NCBI GenBank assembly: GCA_963763955.1
Contig: CAVXQP010000015.1
Coordinates: 3,439 to 67,438, forward strand
DNA length: 64,000 nucleotides
DNA from: DASUPK01 sp963763955
Lineage (GTDB): Bacteria; Actinomycetota; Thermoleophilia; Solirubrobacterales; 70-9
Direction: 5' to 3'
Under the pieces are notes generated by a model that did no database searches, had not been told where the DNA came from, and worked only from the letters and a program-made list of their open reading frames with translations. Below, in pieces: positions 43,533-51,121 of the stretch. Each line of letters opens with the position of its first letter. Position 1 is the stretch's first letter. A program made the position numbers and the translations under genes.

Positions 43533-43953
43533 CGACTGTGCAAGGGCGTAGTGCGGCGCTGCTCCCTTGCGCGAGAAGCAAGCGCCAGGTCGCTGAGTGC
43601 TGCTTTCCATGCAAAGCGGATAGTCGCTTCTCGTCCAAAGCAGCTACTCCGGCGTACGAATCGCGTCCAGCGGGCCGTTAGTGCAGTGCAAAGAGACCCG
43701 TCTAGCCCAAGGAATCCGACAGCGGATGAGCCTGATCCGAACACCGCCGATCCCCGAGAGTCCTCTCGGCAGTCGTTTCCTCGTCGCAATCTGGCATTGG
43801 ATCAGTGATCGCCTCGGTGCGATTTACGGCGGGCGCTGGAGCTAGGTGAACCGGCTGCTGGCTTAACTCGCACTGAGAATGCTGAGAGCCACTTCGGCTA
43901 GCTGGGCTCAGCACCCCAGAGAAAGGCTCGGCACACAACGGGTCCTTCCTAAT
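43533..43953. other. gap without gene; hairpin pair and vestige of a SnoaL end
   Basis: 421 bp holding hairpin A (43602-43617) and B (43626-43641), then AGCTACTCC, the first bases of a SnoaL stop block that is not continued. The rest shows no coding frame with family character. Confidence 0.6.
43602..43641 (+). repeat. twin hairpin element 4
   Basis: A GCTTTCCATGCAAAGC (43602-43617), 8-nt spacer, B GCTTCTCGTCCAAAGC (43626-43641). Complete, undisturbed. Confidence 0.85.
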
Positions 43954-43987
43954 GTTCAGGGGGCCTGCGGCTGCGGGCCCCCTGAAC
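43954..43987. terminator. strong GC-rich hairpin, possible two-way terminator
   Basis: Perfect 12-bp stem GTTCAGGGGGCC / GGCCCCCTGAAC with a 10-nt loop, just beyond the end of the SnoaL run at 44006. No clear T-run follows on either strand, so termination is inferred from stem strength and position. Confidence 0.5.
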
Positions 43988-44005
43988 TCATTTAGAGAAC
44001 ATCGC

Positions 44006-44403
44006 CTACTCCGACAGCCCGCCGGCTTCGAGGGCCTGCGCTCGTTCCCGAAAGTTCTCGATCCGGATCACCTTGCGACCGCGAAAGGACCAGAGCGTGA
44101 AGTAATGCCTTCAGTCGGAACGCCGCTGATCCGTGCGACGCCGCGCTGGCGCACACTTACGAGCACCGTGTCTCCAGCGGCGATCAGCTCCTCCGCGTCC
44201 ATCGTGAGATCTGCCCAGGTCTCAAACAAGCGCCGCGTCGCCGTCGCGACCGCTTCGACCCCGACATAATCCTCGGCTTCGGGAGCGTCCGGCATCATCA
44301 AGTAGAGGACATGCCGGTCGAACAGATCGACGCTGGCACGAAAGTCGCCCTCGCTGAATCGCTCATAGATCGTCCGCACAGCCTCGACGTTCTCCTCCGA
44401 CAT
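44006..44403 (-). CDS. SnoaL-like cassette gene 2, frameshifted
   Basis: Starts MSEENVEAVRTIYERFSEGD and continues FDRHVLYLMMPDAPEAEDYVG and MDAEELIAAGDTVLVSVRQRG; one base is missing near 44107, after which the other frame reads HYFTLWSFRGRKVIRIENFR and ends QALEAGGLSE at 44006. Repaired length about 132 residues. The ATG is 4 nt from the stop of gene 3 upstream (TAG-GCG-ATG). After its own stop the sequence again reads GCG-ATG, but then only four codons follow before a stop: an empty junction. Confidence 0.75.
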
Positions 44404-44406
44404 CGC

Positions 44407-44814
44407 CTACTCCGACAGCCCGGCGGCTTCCAAGGCGCCACCTTCGTCGTAGAACTCGCGAATACGCACGATCATCCCGTCCCGGATCGTGAGCAGCTCG
44501 TAGTTGGTCGATCGAACCTCGGCGCCACTCACTGCACCGCGGCCCACCTCGGTCGCCTTGACGAGTACTTCATCGCCCCCGCAGTCGATGATCCGCTGGA
44601 CGTCATATCTGTACTCATCAAAGCTTTGCAGCCATTCCTCCAGCCGCTGCCTGACTCCCTCACGGCCCCGGTAAATCGTTCCGTCTTCGGGTGCGCTCCA
44701 CTCGACCTCGGGATGACACAACGCCATCGTTCTGGGCATCGCGGCCAGCAGCTCCTGCTTGCCTGTAGCTGGCTCGTACCAGCGGGTCGCAATCTCCGCG
44801 TTCTCCTGCGACAT
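44407..44814 (-). CDS. SnoaL-like cassette gene 3
   Basis: 135 residues: MSQENAEIATRWYEPATGKQ, HPEVEWSAPEDGTIYRGREG, DEVLVKATEVGRGAVSGAEV, RDGMIVRIREFYDEG and end ALEAAGLSE. NTF2/SnoaL fold. Preceded by the GATACT box with 9-nt spacing; a B hairpin interrupted by IS copy 2 lies just upstream. Directly followed by gene 2 through TAG-GCG-ATG, with the GGAG of the LSE codons 6 nt before the next ATG. Confidence 0.8.
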   Translation of the reverse strand: MSQENAEIATRWYEPATGKQELLAAMPRTMALCHPEVEWSAPEDGTIYRGREGVRQRLEEWLQSFDEYRYDVQRIIDCGGDEVLVKATEVGRGAVSGAEVRSTNYELLTIRDGMIVRIREFYDEGGALEAAGLSE

Positions 44815-44823
44815 CGCCCGCCC

Positions 44824-44829
44824 AGTATC
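44824..44829 (-). promoter_or_regulatory. GATACT -10 box of SnoaL gene 3
   Basis: Minus-strand GATACT, 9 nt before the ATG at 44814. Confidence 0.5.
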
Positions 44830-44870
44830 TCTCGGGAGGGTGCTGCTTTTCGTCTCTATGAAGAAGGGCC

Positions 44871-45010
44871 GAGTGTCAAGTGACGGTCGGTAGTCAGGGT
44901 CCTCGCGGTGATTGTGGATTTGGAGCAGTGCTCATGTCTCTATCGCCTCCTCGGAGGAGGACCAGGCGAGATTGGATGTTCGCTCCGGTGCGCAAGTCCA
45001 AAAGGGCGGT
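44871..45010 (-). ncRNA. candidate guide (seek/bridge) RNA of IS copy 2
   Basis: Same place as in copy 1. Conserved pieces: GTCTCTAT (44936-44943), identical to the left junction at 44852-44859; GTCCAAA (44996-45002), identical to the right half of the target; stems GAGC/GCTC and CCTCC/GGAGG. The stretch 44890-44925 differs strongly from copy 1. Confidence 0.45.
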
Positions 45011-46052
45011 CTATGCCGCCAGGCGAAGAGCGGCGCCTCTGGGAGCGAATGACTCGTTGCGGGTGAGCATGTGCCAGATCGCCACCGTCAGCTTGCGGGC
45101 GATGTCGATCTGGGCGACCTTGGCGCCGCGCTGGCTGGCCGAGCCGGCGCTTGTTTCGCTGGTAGCGCTCTGCGTAGGCCGGGTGGCGGAGCGCGTGCAT
45201 GGTCGCCTCGAGCAGCGCCCAGCGCAGGTAGCGGGGCCCCTGCTTGGAAAGCGGCCCCCGCCGGTCGGACTCGCCCGACTGCACCACCCTGGGGCAAAGG
45301 CCCGTGTAGCCGGTGAGCTTGGTGGGGGTCTCGAAGCGGCTGATCTCGCCGATCTCGGCGGCGATCGTGAAGGCCAGGACCCAGCCGATCCCCGGCACCG
45401 TCAGGAGCTTCGGCACGTAGGGATGTTCGGCGCCCCCGGATCGCAGCTCCGCGTTGACCTCTGAGATCTGGGCCTCGAGGCAGTCGATCAGGTGAACGCT
45501 GGCGTCGATGTTCCCGCGCCAGGGCTCGGGGATCTCCAGGCCTCCCAGCAGGTCGCGGCCCTCGACTCCGAAGAGATCGGTGACCGGGCAGGGGCGCCCG
45601 AAGCTGATCAGCGCCGAGTGAATCCGGTTCTTGAGCTGGGAGCGGTGCTTGACCAGGTGGAGGCGAAAGCGGGCGAGCTCGCGCTCGCGGCGAACCCTCG
45701 GATCGGGGAGCCAGATCGCCGGCACCAGGTCGCGCTGGGAGAGCACCGCCAGGACCCGGGCGTCGATCCGGTCGGTCTTCACCGCCAGCGGCGCCAGGCC
45801 CTTGACCTTCTGGGCGTCGGCGATCTCCACCGACCAGCCGTGGGCCTCGAGGGTGTCGTGGACGAAGCGGGCGCCGGTCATCGACTCGATCACCGCGCAG
45901 ACGGGCTCGCCGTGCCTCCCTACGCGATCGGCGAGCGCTTTCAGGCCGCCGGCGTCGGGGACCGCCGCAAGTTCGTCGACCAGCTCTCCCTGCTCGGAGA
46001 GCAGGCAGACGTCGAGGCGCTTTCTGGATAGATCGAGTCCGGCGTGCAACAT
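45011..46052 (-). pseudogene. IS110-family transposase, frameshifted near the C-terminus
   Basis: Reads MLHAGLDLSRKRLDVCLLSE, AVIESMTGARFVHD, KTDRIDARVLA, VPGIGWVLAFTIAAEIG and VVQSGESDRRGPLSKQGPRY like copy 1. One extra base near 45135 shifts the frame about 35 residues before the end; the correct frame would finish AKVAQIDIARKLTVAIWHML ... APRGAALRLAA with stop at 45011. All DEDD residues and the serine region lie before the break. Could be an error, or a copy that relies on copy 1. Confidence 0.8.
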
Positions 46053-46126
46053 TTGAGCGGGCCTCCTTGGTGAGCGTTGTTGGTGAGCGCCGAAAGCGTC
46101 TCACCGGGAGGCCCTTCTTCATGGCA

Positions 46127-46135
46127 GTCCAAAGC
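46127..46135 (+). repeat. right half of hairpin B beyond IS copy 2
   Basis: GTCCAAAGC, followed at once by AGCTACTCC, the stop end of SnoaL gene 4. Before insertion the hairpin began at the stop codon. Confidence 0.8.
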
Positions 46136-46137
46136 AG

Positions 46138-46536
46138 CTACTCCGACAGCCCGGCGGCTTCGAGGGCTCGGTTCTTGTCGGTGTGGGACGAGAAGCGAAC
46201 GATCTTGCCATCGCGAAACGTCGTGACGTGGAAGAGGCGGTTCCAGACCTCGGCACCGCTCCCTTTCATCCGCCCGCCATCCTCGACGGAGGTGATGACT
46301 CGGTCCTCGTCGGCGTGAAGCACCTCAATAAGCTCGACATGGAAATTTTCGAACGTCTGCCAGTACTCGCGCAGCGCTTCCTGCGCGGGTTCGAGCCCCC
46401 GGATCACCCCGAATTCCACCGACACATCTCCCACATCGAACTCGACGTCCGGGCCGTATAGCTCTTGGGATAGCTCCAAAGTGGCATTCACCCTCTCGTA
46501 TGCGCGCCGGACAATCTCGACGTTCTCCTGCGACAT
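46138..46536 (-). CDS. SnoaL-like cassette gene 4
   Basis: 132 residues: MSQENVEIVRRAYERVNATL, YGPDVEFDVGDVSVEFGVIRG, FENFHVELIEVLHADEDRVI, FRDGKIVRFSSHTDKNRALEAAGLSE (in pieces). NTF2/SnoaL fold, role unknown. Stop TAG lies in the base of the B hairpin that IS copy 2 split. Its ATG follows the stop of gene 5 as TAG-GCG-ATG. Confidence 0.8.
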   Translation of the reverse strand: MSQENVEIVRRAYERVNATLELSQELYGPDVEFDVGDVSVEFGVIRGLEPAQEALREYWQTFENFHVELIEVLHADEDRVITSVEDGGRMKGSGAEVWNRLFHVTTFRDGKIVRFSSHTDKNRALEAAGLSE

Positions 46537-46539
46537 CGC

Positions 46540-46941
46540 CTACTCCGAGAGCCCCGCGGCTTCGAGTGCCTCGGCCTTGGTGCCAAGAGTCTGGAGTCGT
46601 CGCAGCTTTCCGTCACGCACGGTCCAGAGATGAGCTTCGAGCATGTCAACGGGCACCCCGCTGTGCTTGCCGCGTCCATACGTACGGACCATCGCGATGA
46701 CTTGGTCCCCAGCGTCGATCCACTCCTCGACCTCGGTTCTCATCTCACCGAAAGCGCTCATCCAGTTCCGAAAGAACTCCTGGACACCTTCAAGCCCGTG
46801 GTAGTCGCCGGCGTCAATCCTTCCCTCACTTCTCAGCTCAAACTCGATCTCCGGGTCATAGAGCGCGAGGGCGGCTTCGTTGTCGCGGCGCCTATACGCC
46901 TCCCACGCTTGCCGCACGATCTCGACGTTCTCCTCCGACAT
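46540..46941 (-). CDS. SnoaL-like cassette gene 5
   Basis: 133 residues: MSEENVEIVRQAWEAYRRRD, LYDPEIEFELRSEGRIDAGDYHG (in pieces), EVEEWIDAGDQVIAMVRTYG, VRDGKLRRLQTLGTKAEALEAAGLSE. NTF2/SnoaL fold. It too is preceded by a TAG-GCG-ATG junction, but the gene upstream has been cut down to its last few codons. Confidence 0.8.
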   Translation of the reverse strand: MSEENVEIVRQAWEAYRRRDNEAALALYDPEIEFELRSEGRIDAGDYHGLEGVQEFFRNWMSAFGEMRTEVEEWIDAGDQVIAMVRTYGRGKHSGVPVDMLEAHLWTVRDGKLRRLQTLGTKAEALEAAGLSE

Positions 46942-46944
46942 CGC

Positions 46945-46967
46945 CTACTCCGACAGCCCGGCGGCCC
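46945..46967 (-). pseudogene. remnant: last codons of a lost SnoaL cassette
   Basis: Minus strand reads GGCCGCCGGGCTGTCGGAGTAG (AAGLSE and stop) then GCG-ATG of gene 5. Upstream the similarity stops abruptly and the GST gene end follows 28 bp away. Marks a recombination point inside a cassette. Confidence 0.65.
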
Positions 46968-46994
46968 TACGACCCTGCTGCTGACACCTAGCCC

Positions 46995-47684
46995 TCAGGC
47001 AGGCGCCTTCGCCGAGGCAATCATCTCACGGACGTCAGCCGCCGGCGCCGAGTAGGCGTCGCCGAGGGCGGACTCGACCGCGCTCATGTACTCCTCGGCC
47101 CAGGCCGGGAAGTCGTAGTCGATTGTGCGCAGGAACTCGAGAGACGCAGCGAGGCGGATGTCGGCGATCGAGGGCGAATCGCCGCCGATGAACTTGCGGC
47201 CGTCCAGGAAGTGAGTGTGAATCGCCTCGAGCGGCCGCGCGATCGCGTTGGCCGCGTCCCGCGCCGACTTCGCCTTCACCTCGTCGTCGGCCTCCGACGT
47301 AGCCGTCTCACCCGGGTACTGCGGAAAACCGAGAGTCGGATACGTCGCGCGAAGGATCAGGGGATAGAGCGTGCCGACCACGTAGAACATCGCGCTGTCC
47401 TGCATCGCACGCTCGGCAGGGTCCGTGGGATAGAACTGATTGAGCCCATCGCGGTTACAGAGGTACTGCATGATCGCGCAGCTCTCCCAGAGCGACCCCT
47501 TGGGCAGCCCCTCGTACTCGAGCGTCGGGGTGAGGTCGGCCGGGGACTTGGCAAGGAACTCGTCCGTGCCTTTCTTACCCCACATCTCGACCTCTTCGAA
47601 GTCGTGCCCGCTCGCCCTCATCAGCACGCGTACGGGCAGGTTGTTGACGCTCACTGACAGGATGCTCAGCGTGTGGTCAGCCAT
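46995..47684 (-). CDS. glutathione S-transferase-like protein
   Basis: 229 residues. Thioredoxin-fold N-terminal domain (LSILSVSVNNLPVRVLMRASGHDFEEVEMWG, PTLEYEGLPKGSLWESCAIMQYLCNR with the Glu-Ser substrate-binding pair ES) and a helical C-terminal domain (HTHFLDGRKFIGGDSPSIADIRLAASLEFL). GST fold; the bound thiol in this phylum may be another than glutathione. ATG 47684 is followed by MADHTLSI. Confidence 0.88.
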   Translation of the reverse strand: MADHTLSILSVSVNNLPVRVLMRASGHDFEEVEMWGKKGTDEFLAKSPADLTPTLEYEGLPKGSLWESCAIMQYLCNRDGLNQFYPTDPAERAMQDSAMFYVVGTLYPLILRATYPTLGFPQYPGETATSEADDEVKAKSARDAANAIARPLEAIHTHFLDGRKFIGGDSPSIADIRLAASLEFLRTIDYDFPAWAEEYMSAVESALGDAYSAPAADVREMIASAKAPA

Positions 47685-47815
47685 CTGATCTCTCCTTGAC
47701 CTTGTGGGGGTGCTTTGGCGACCGGTGCTCGGACGCGAGTCTCTCAGAATCCGCTGGCACCAGCCACTTTGAGCCGCTGCCGAGGGGTCAGTCGGCCCAG
47801 AGCTCCGAATAGCGC

Positions 47816-47853
47816 GCTTTTTTCCATGCAAAGCGGCGCTTCTCGTCCTAAGC
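47816..47853 (+). repeat. twin hairpin element 5
   Basis: A with three extra T (47816-47834) and B GCTTCTCGTCCTAAGC (47838-47853). Lies between the divergent GST and MBL genes. Confidence 0.75.
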
Positions 47854-47867
47854 GATACTCGCCGGAA

Positions 47868-48815
47868 GTGCCGTCACCCCTCGACACCGTCTCCCATCTG
47901 ACGAGCTTCGCCCGTTTCGTCGCCCGGCGAAGCGCGCGTGAGGAGCGAGACGGCTCGACGATGGCCGAGCTTGCGCGGGTGGACGTCTCTTGGCCCAGCG
48001 GGCTGGATATCGAGTGGCTTGGCACCGCCGGATATCGGATGACCTACCAGGGGTCGACCCTGCTGATCGACCCGTACCTATCGCGCGTCCCGCTGCGGGC
48101 CGTGTTCTCGCGGAATCCGGTCGCCGTGGATCGCGCGCTGCACGAGTGCTACCTGCCCGCCGCCGGAGTGCGTGATGTCGTTGGGGTCCTGGTCGGCCAC
48201 ACGCATTTCGATCACGCGATCGATGTACCGGCGCTCTGCACGCGCTTCGATGCTCGGGCGTACGGCTCTGGTTCGCTCGCCCATCTCATGCGGCTGCACG
48301 GCCAGCCATCCGTAGAGGTTGAGGTGCGGCGCCCGTACGAGCTTGGACCGTTCACGGTGACCTTCTTCCCGTCGCTGCATTCCAAGCTGGTGCTCGGCTA
48401 TCGCGTTCCCTTTGACGGGGCGCTGACCTGCGACCACCTCGATGGCTTATGCCCTTCGGCGTACAAATGCGGAGAGATCTACGGCATCCGGATAGAGGTA
48501 GCCGGGTTCACCGTCTACCACCAAGGCAGCGCCAACCTCATCGACGATGAGGTGCCATCCGGGGGCGCAGACGTCTTCCTCGCCGGTATCGCCGGACGCA
48601 GCTTCACCGAGAGCTACTGGGCCAGGATCCTGCCCCGCCTCGATCCCGCCTATGTGGTCGCAGGGCACTACGACGACTTCTTTCGCCCGCTGTCATCTCC
48701 GGTCGGCTTCACCACCAACGTCAACCTCACGGCGGTCCCTGACGAGATCGCCGCCGTCACCCGAGACGTCACCGTCGCGACCCTGCCCCTTCCTGCACCT
48801 CCGAAAGACGAATAG
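47868..48815 (+). CDS. MBL-fold hydrolase (UlaG-like)
   Basis: About 315 residues. WLGTAGYRMTYQGSTLLIDPYLSR is the typical start of the UlaG/RomA-like group, followed by the metal motif VGHTHFDHAIDVPALC, HSKLVLGYRVPFDG, YHQGSANLIDDE and VVAGHYDDFF. Probable hydrolase of an unknown substrate, possibly a lactone or phosphodiester. GTG 47868 follows right after the twin hairpin; ATG 47961, closer to the conserved domain, is the alternative start. Confidence 0.8.
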   Translation: MPSPLDTVSHLTSFARFVARRSAREERDGSTMAELARVDVSWPSGLDIEWLGTAGYRMTYQGSTLLIDPYLSRVPLRAVFSRNPVAVDRALHECYLPAAGVRDVVGVLVGHTHFDHAIDVPALCTRFDARAYGSGSLAHLMRLHGQPSVEVEVRRPYELGPFTVTFFPSLHSKLVLGYRVPFDGALTCDHLDGLCPSAYKCGEIYGIRIEVAGFTVYHQGSANLIDDEVPSGGADVFLAGIAGRSFTESYWARILPRLDPAYVVAGHYDDFFRPLSSPVGFTTNVNLTAVPDEIAAVTRDVTVATLPLPAPPKDE

Positions 48816-48842
48816 ACCTGCGCAGCCTTCGTCGCTCATGTC

Positions 48843-48877
48843 GCTTCCCATGCAAAGCGCCGCTTCTCGTCCAAAGC
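48843..48877 (+). repeat. twin hairpin element 6
   Basis: A GCTTCCCATGCAAAGC (48843-48858), 3-nt spacer, B GCTTCTCGTCCAAAGC (48862-48877). Confidence 0.8.
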
Positions 48878-48914
48878 GGCGGTTTGGAAGGCAGGCGCAA
48901 ATCAGCGTACGCAG

Positions 48915-49352
48915 CTACTCGTCAGAGGCAGAACGCCCGAGAGCGCGAAGGACCGCGGCGGTGTCTATGAAGAGCTCGAAGGAGACGGTCTTCTGCTCGG
49001 TCAGGGTGGCTCCTTCACCGCTCATTCGGAACGAATGCATGAAGCGGAGAGCGATCTCTTCGCCGGTCTGGCGCGAGCGCCCCCGAAAGGTCCCGAACAC
49101 GATCAGGCAATCCTCGACCCGCAGGAACTCCTCGGGGGTGGGAGACGCACCCTCGAACTGCTCCCCGAGAGTCGTGAAATATTCCATCGCCTCGAACGGG
49201 CCCTCATAGGTGCCGCCTGCGGGCAGCGTCGTGGGGATGCTGAACCTGGCGTCGGGTGCATAGCGTTCGATGAACGCCGGATCGCCCTCTCGGAACATGC
49301 GATAGCCGTCGCGGACCCACTCGATCTCCTCGGGGCTCAGCCCGTACGGCAT
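48915..49352 (-). CDS. SnoaL-like protein, divergent
   Basis: 145 residues: MPYGLSPEEIEWVRDGYRMFREGDPAFIERYAPDARF (in pieces), GTYEGPFEAMEYFTTLGEQF, DCLIVFGTFRGRSRQTGEE, ending ALGRSASDE. NTF2/SnoaL fold but without the MSEENVE and GLSE blocks and without the GATACT leader. It lies between hairpin elements 6 and 7 on the same strand as the cassette genes, so it may be an older, diverged member. Confidence 0.7.
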   Translation of the reverse strand: MPYGLSPEEIEWVRDGYRMFREGDPAFIERYAPDARFSIPTTLPAGGTYEGPFEAMEYFTTLGEQFEGASPTPEEFLRVEDCLIVFGTFRGRSRQTGEEIALRFMHSFRMSGEGATLTEQKTVSFELFIDTAAVLRALGRSASDE

Positions 49353-49493
49353 CGGCCCACCGTACCGTGCGCCGGTCTGGCTAAGGCGCTTGTTGTGACG
49401 GCGCTCGGCCCGCGTGCCAGGAATCAGCGTCTAGTGGCTCACTCGGGTAGTGCCTCGTTTGCGGGAGAAGCAGGAGCGCAGCTGCAAACCGCT

Positions 49494-49582
49494 GCTTTAC
49501 ATGCAAAGGAGCTGTGGAGTCCGGCTCTGCGCTCCCTCGTGCAGCAATCCTCATCAGCGAGATAGCCGCTTCCCTCCAAAGC
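49494..49582 (+). repeat. twin hairpin element 7, degenerate
   Basis: A-like GCTTTACATGCAAAGG (49494-49509) and B-like GCTTCCCTCCAAAGC (49568-49582), 58 nt apart. Confidence 0.6.
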
Positions 49583-49616
49583 CGTGAGCTAGTACGGAGA
49601 AGTGCCTTTATCTCCT

Positions 49617-50129
49617 CTACAGCGTGATCGTGCCGGTGGCGTCAAGGGCCGTGTGGGCGCCGGCTCCCTTGAGGGTGGCGGTGCCGCTGCCGGTGGCGCC
49701 GGCAAAGACGCCGTTCCCGCCAGTGATCACAAACGGCCCTGTGCCGTTGAAGGGGTTACCGAACGACTTCGCGGCCCCAGGGGCACTTTGCGAATTCCCT
49801 GGGAAGCAGACGGTAGCCACGTCAACCGCGGTGAACGACCCGCTCTGATCGGCGAGTGTGATCGTCACCAGGGCGGTCACCGCTTGACACTGGCTGTTGG
49901 GGATCGGCGTAAGCCCTGTCGGCTGCAACTCGTAGCTGGCGGGTCCGAAGCCGGAGACACTGCCGGTGCCGCAGAAGTCGAGGATGCCTCCGGGGCACGG
50001 TGGCGCGTTCCTCTGCTGGACGTTCTTGAAATGCGCTTCGAAGCTTTGCGTGGTCTGCGCTTCGGCGAGCGGGGGGAGGGCAAGCAGGGCAACCACCCCG
50101 AGTGCGCCTAGCAGGGCGATGCGTCGCAT
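49617..50129 (-). CDS. secreted beta-rich protein, function unknown
   Basis: 170 residues. Signal peptide MRRIALLGALGVVALLALPPLAEAQ; mature domain with repeated Gly/Thr strands: CPGGILDFCGTGSVSGFGPASY, VTALVTITLADQSGSFTAVD, GTGPFVITGGNGVFAGATGS and GTATLKGAGAHTALDATGTITL. The GGxGxFAGATGSG pattern is found in small secreted beta-barrel proteins (allene-oxide-cyclase-like fold); that comparison is tentative. Four cysteines may form disulfides. Confidence 0.65.
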   Translation of the reverse strand: MRRIALLGALGVVALLALPPLAEAQTTQSFEAHFKNVQQRNAPPCPGGILDFCGTGSVSGFGPASYELQPTGLTPIPNSQCQAVTALVTITLADQSGSFTAVDVATVCFPGNSQSAPGAAKSFGNPFNGTGPFVITGGNGVFAGATGSGTATLKGAGAHTALDATGTITL

Positions 50130-50365
50130 GAGTCCTCCTTTGGTGGGGGCAGTTGTGCGCCGGGTCCTGGGTCGACCCTCTCAAACTGAAGCTCGGCATC
50201 GCAACTGTGGAAAACCCGCAGACTCTGATTCGCCGGTAGCCCTTGTTCCCTTAAGGAAGGCAGTGATAGGACTGGTCTAGCCCCTCGGTGCCGCCAGCGG
50301 CCGCGGCGGGCTGGCCGGAGTACGGAGAGGCCCTTTGAATAGGGGCTTCTTCGCGTGAGACCGCT

Positions 50366-50381
50366 GCTTCTCGTCCAAAGC
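50366..50381 (+). repeat. hairpin B, single
   Basis: GCTTCTCGTCCAAAGC, 36 nt beyond the end of the secreted-protein gene at 50417. No A copy. Confidence 0.75.
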
Positions 50382-50416
50382 TGTGGTGGCGCGTCACCCG
50401 CTGTCTCGCCGGATCC

Positions 50417-50965
50417 TTAGAGGGCTGAGACGCACCCTGGCAGTGACGGTTTGATGTACGAAGGCCGGTTATGAAGTGGACGGCACGGGGTCGCCCGGTA
50501 CGGCATCGGTCCGTCGCTTGTGCAGTTCAGAAAGTCCGGGGGCGTGGTGTAGCTGAAGACTTCCACCGTGCCATCGACTTGCTGCTTGGGGTTGTTGGGG
50601 ACCCTGCCCGTCGCTTTGCCTGTGCTCGTCGGGGTGGTGCCGGGGACTGGACGCGAGTAGGAATAGGAGAAGTCGCCGTTCTTCTTAAGACTGATGCGCT
50701 TGGTGGAGCTGCTCGCAACGCTGGCGGTGAAGCTGTAGGTCGGTGCCGGATGGCAGAAGACCCCGACCTGGGCCTCATAGGCGACCGAGCGCGGCGTGAA
50801 GTGCCCGTTGCCGTGCTTGTCCTTGTAGACCACGTTCAACTTGATCTCGGCGTATCCAACATCGCCGACCTGCTGGAAATAGTGGGTCCTTGTGGCGGCC
50901 TGGGCGGTCGGAACGGCCGCGGCCCCGACGAGCAAGACAAGCGCGAATGTCAGCGGAAGCTTCAT
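50417..50965 (-). CDS. secreted protein, paralog of the gene at 36460
   Basis: 182 residues. Signal peptide MKLPLTFALVLLVGAAAVPTAQAAT, then VVYKDKHGNGHFTPRSVAYE, VDGTVEVFSYTTPPDFLNCTSDGPMPYRATPC and the end HNRPSYIKPSLPGC, each with a counterpart in the protein at 36460-37050. About four cysteines in matching places. Unknown extracellular role. Hairpin elements lie on both sides. Confidence 0.7.
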   Translation of the reverse strand: MKLPLTFALVLLVGAAAVPTAQAATRTHYFQQVGDVGYAEIKLNVVYKDKHGNGHFTPRSVAYEAQVGVFCHPAPTYSFTASVASSSTKRISLKKNGDFSYSYSRPVPGTTPTSTGKATGRVPNNPKQQVDGTVEVFSYTTPPDFLNCTSDGPMPYRATPCRPLHNRPSYIKPSLPGCVSAL

Positions 50966-51088
50966 GTGCTCTTAGAAACGGACGATGGTCCAGGATCCCA
51001 ACCCGGCATCGAGCCCGGGTCAGTGCGCTCCACTGATCTGGACTCCGCGAGGAGCACGTAGCAGGGGCTCTTCTCAGCGTAAAGCGCC

Positions 51089-51121
51089 GCTTTCGATGCA
51101 AAGCGGATAGCTGCTTCTCGT
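51089..51121 (+). repeat. twin hairpin element 8, B split by IS30
   Basis: A GCTTTCGATGCAAAGC (51089-51104); B left half GCTTCTCGT ends at 51121 and its right half TCCAAAGC resumes at 52465-52472. Outer arms ATAGCTG and CGGCTAT still pair. Confidence 0.8.

Larger units (their letters stand above)
44852..46126 (-). mobile_element. IS110-family (IS1111-type) insertion sequence, copy 2
   Basis: About 1275 bp in the same loop position of another hairpin B: left half GCTTTTCGTC ends at 44854, right half GTCCAAAGC starts at 46127. Perfect 13-bp subterminal inverted repeats ATGAAGAAGGGCC at 44858-44870 and (minus) 46110-46122. Related to copy 1 but clearly different in sequence, so this is an independent insertion rather than a duplication. 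Confidence 0.85.

Noticed and set aside
48915..49352. Counting the 48915-49352 gene as a full cassette member
   Set aside because: It lacks the start block, the end block and the GATACT leader; listed as a divergent SnoaL protein only.
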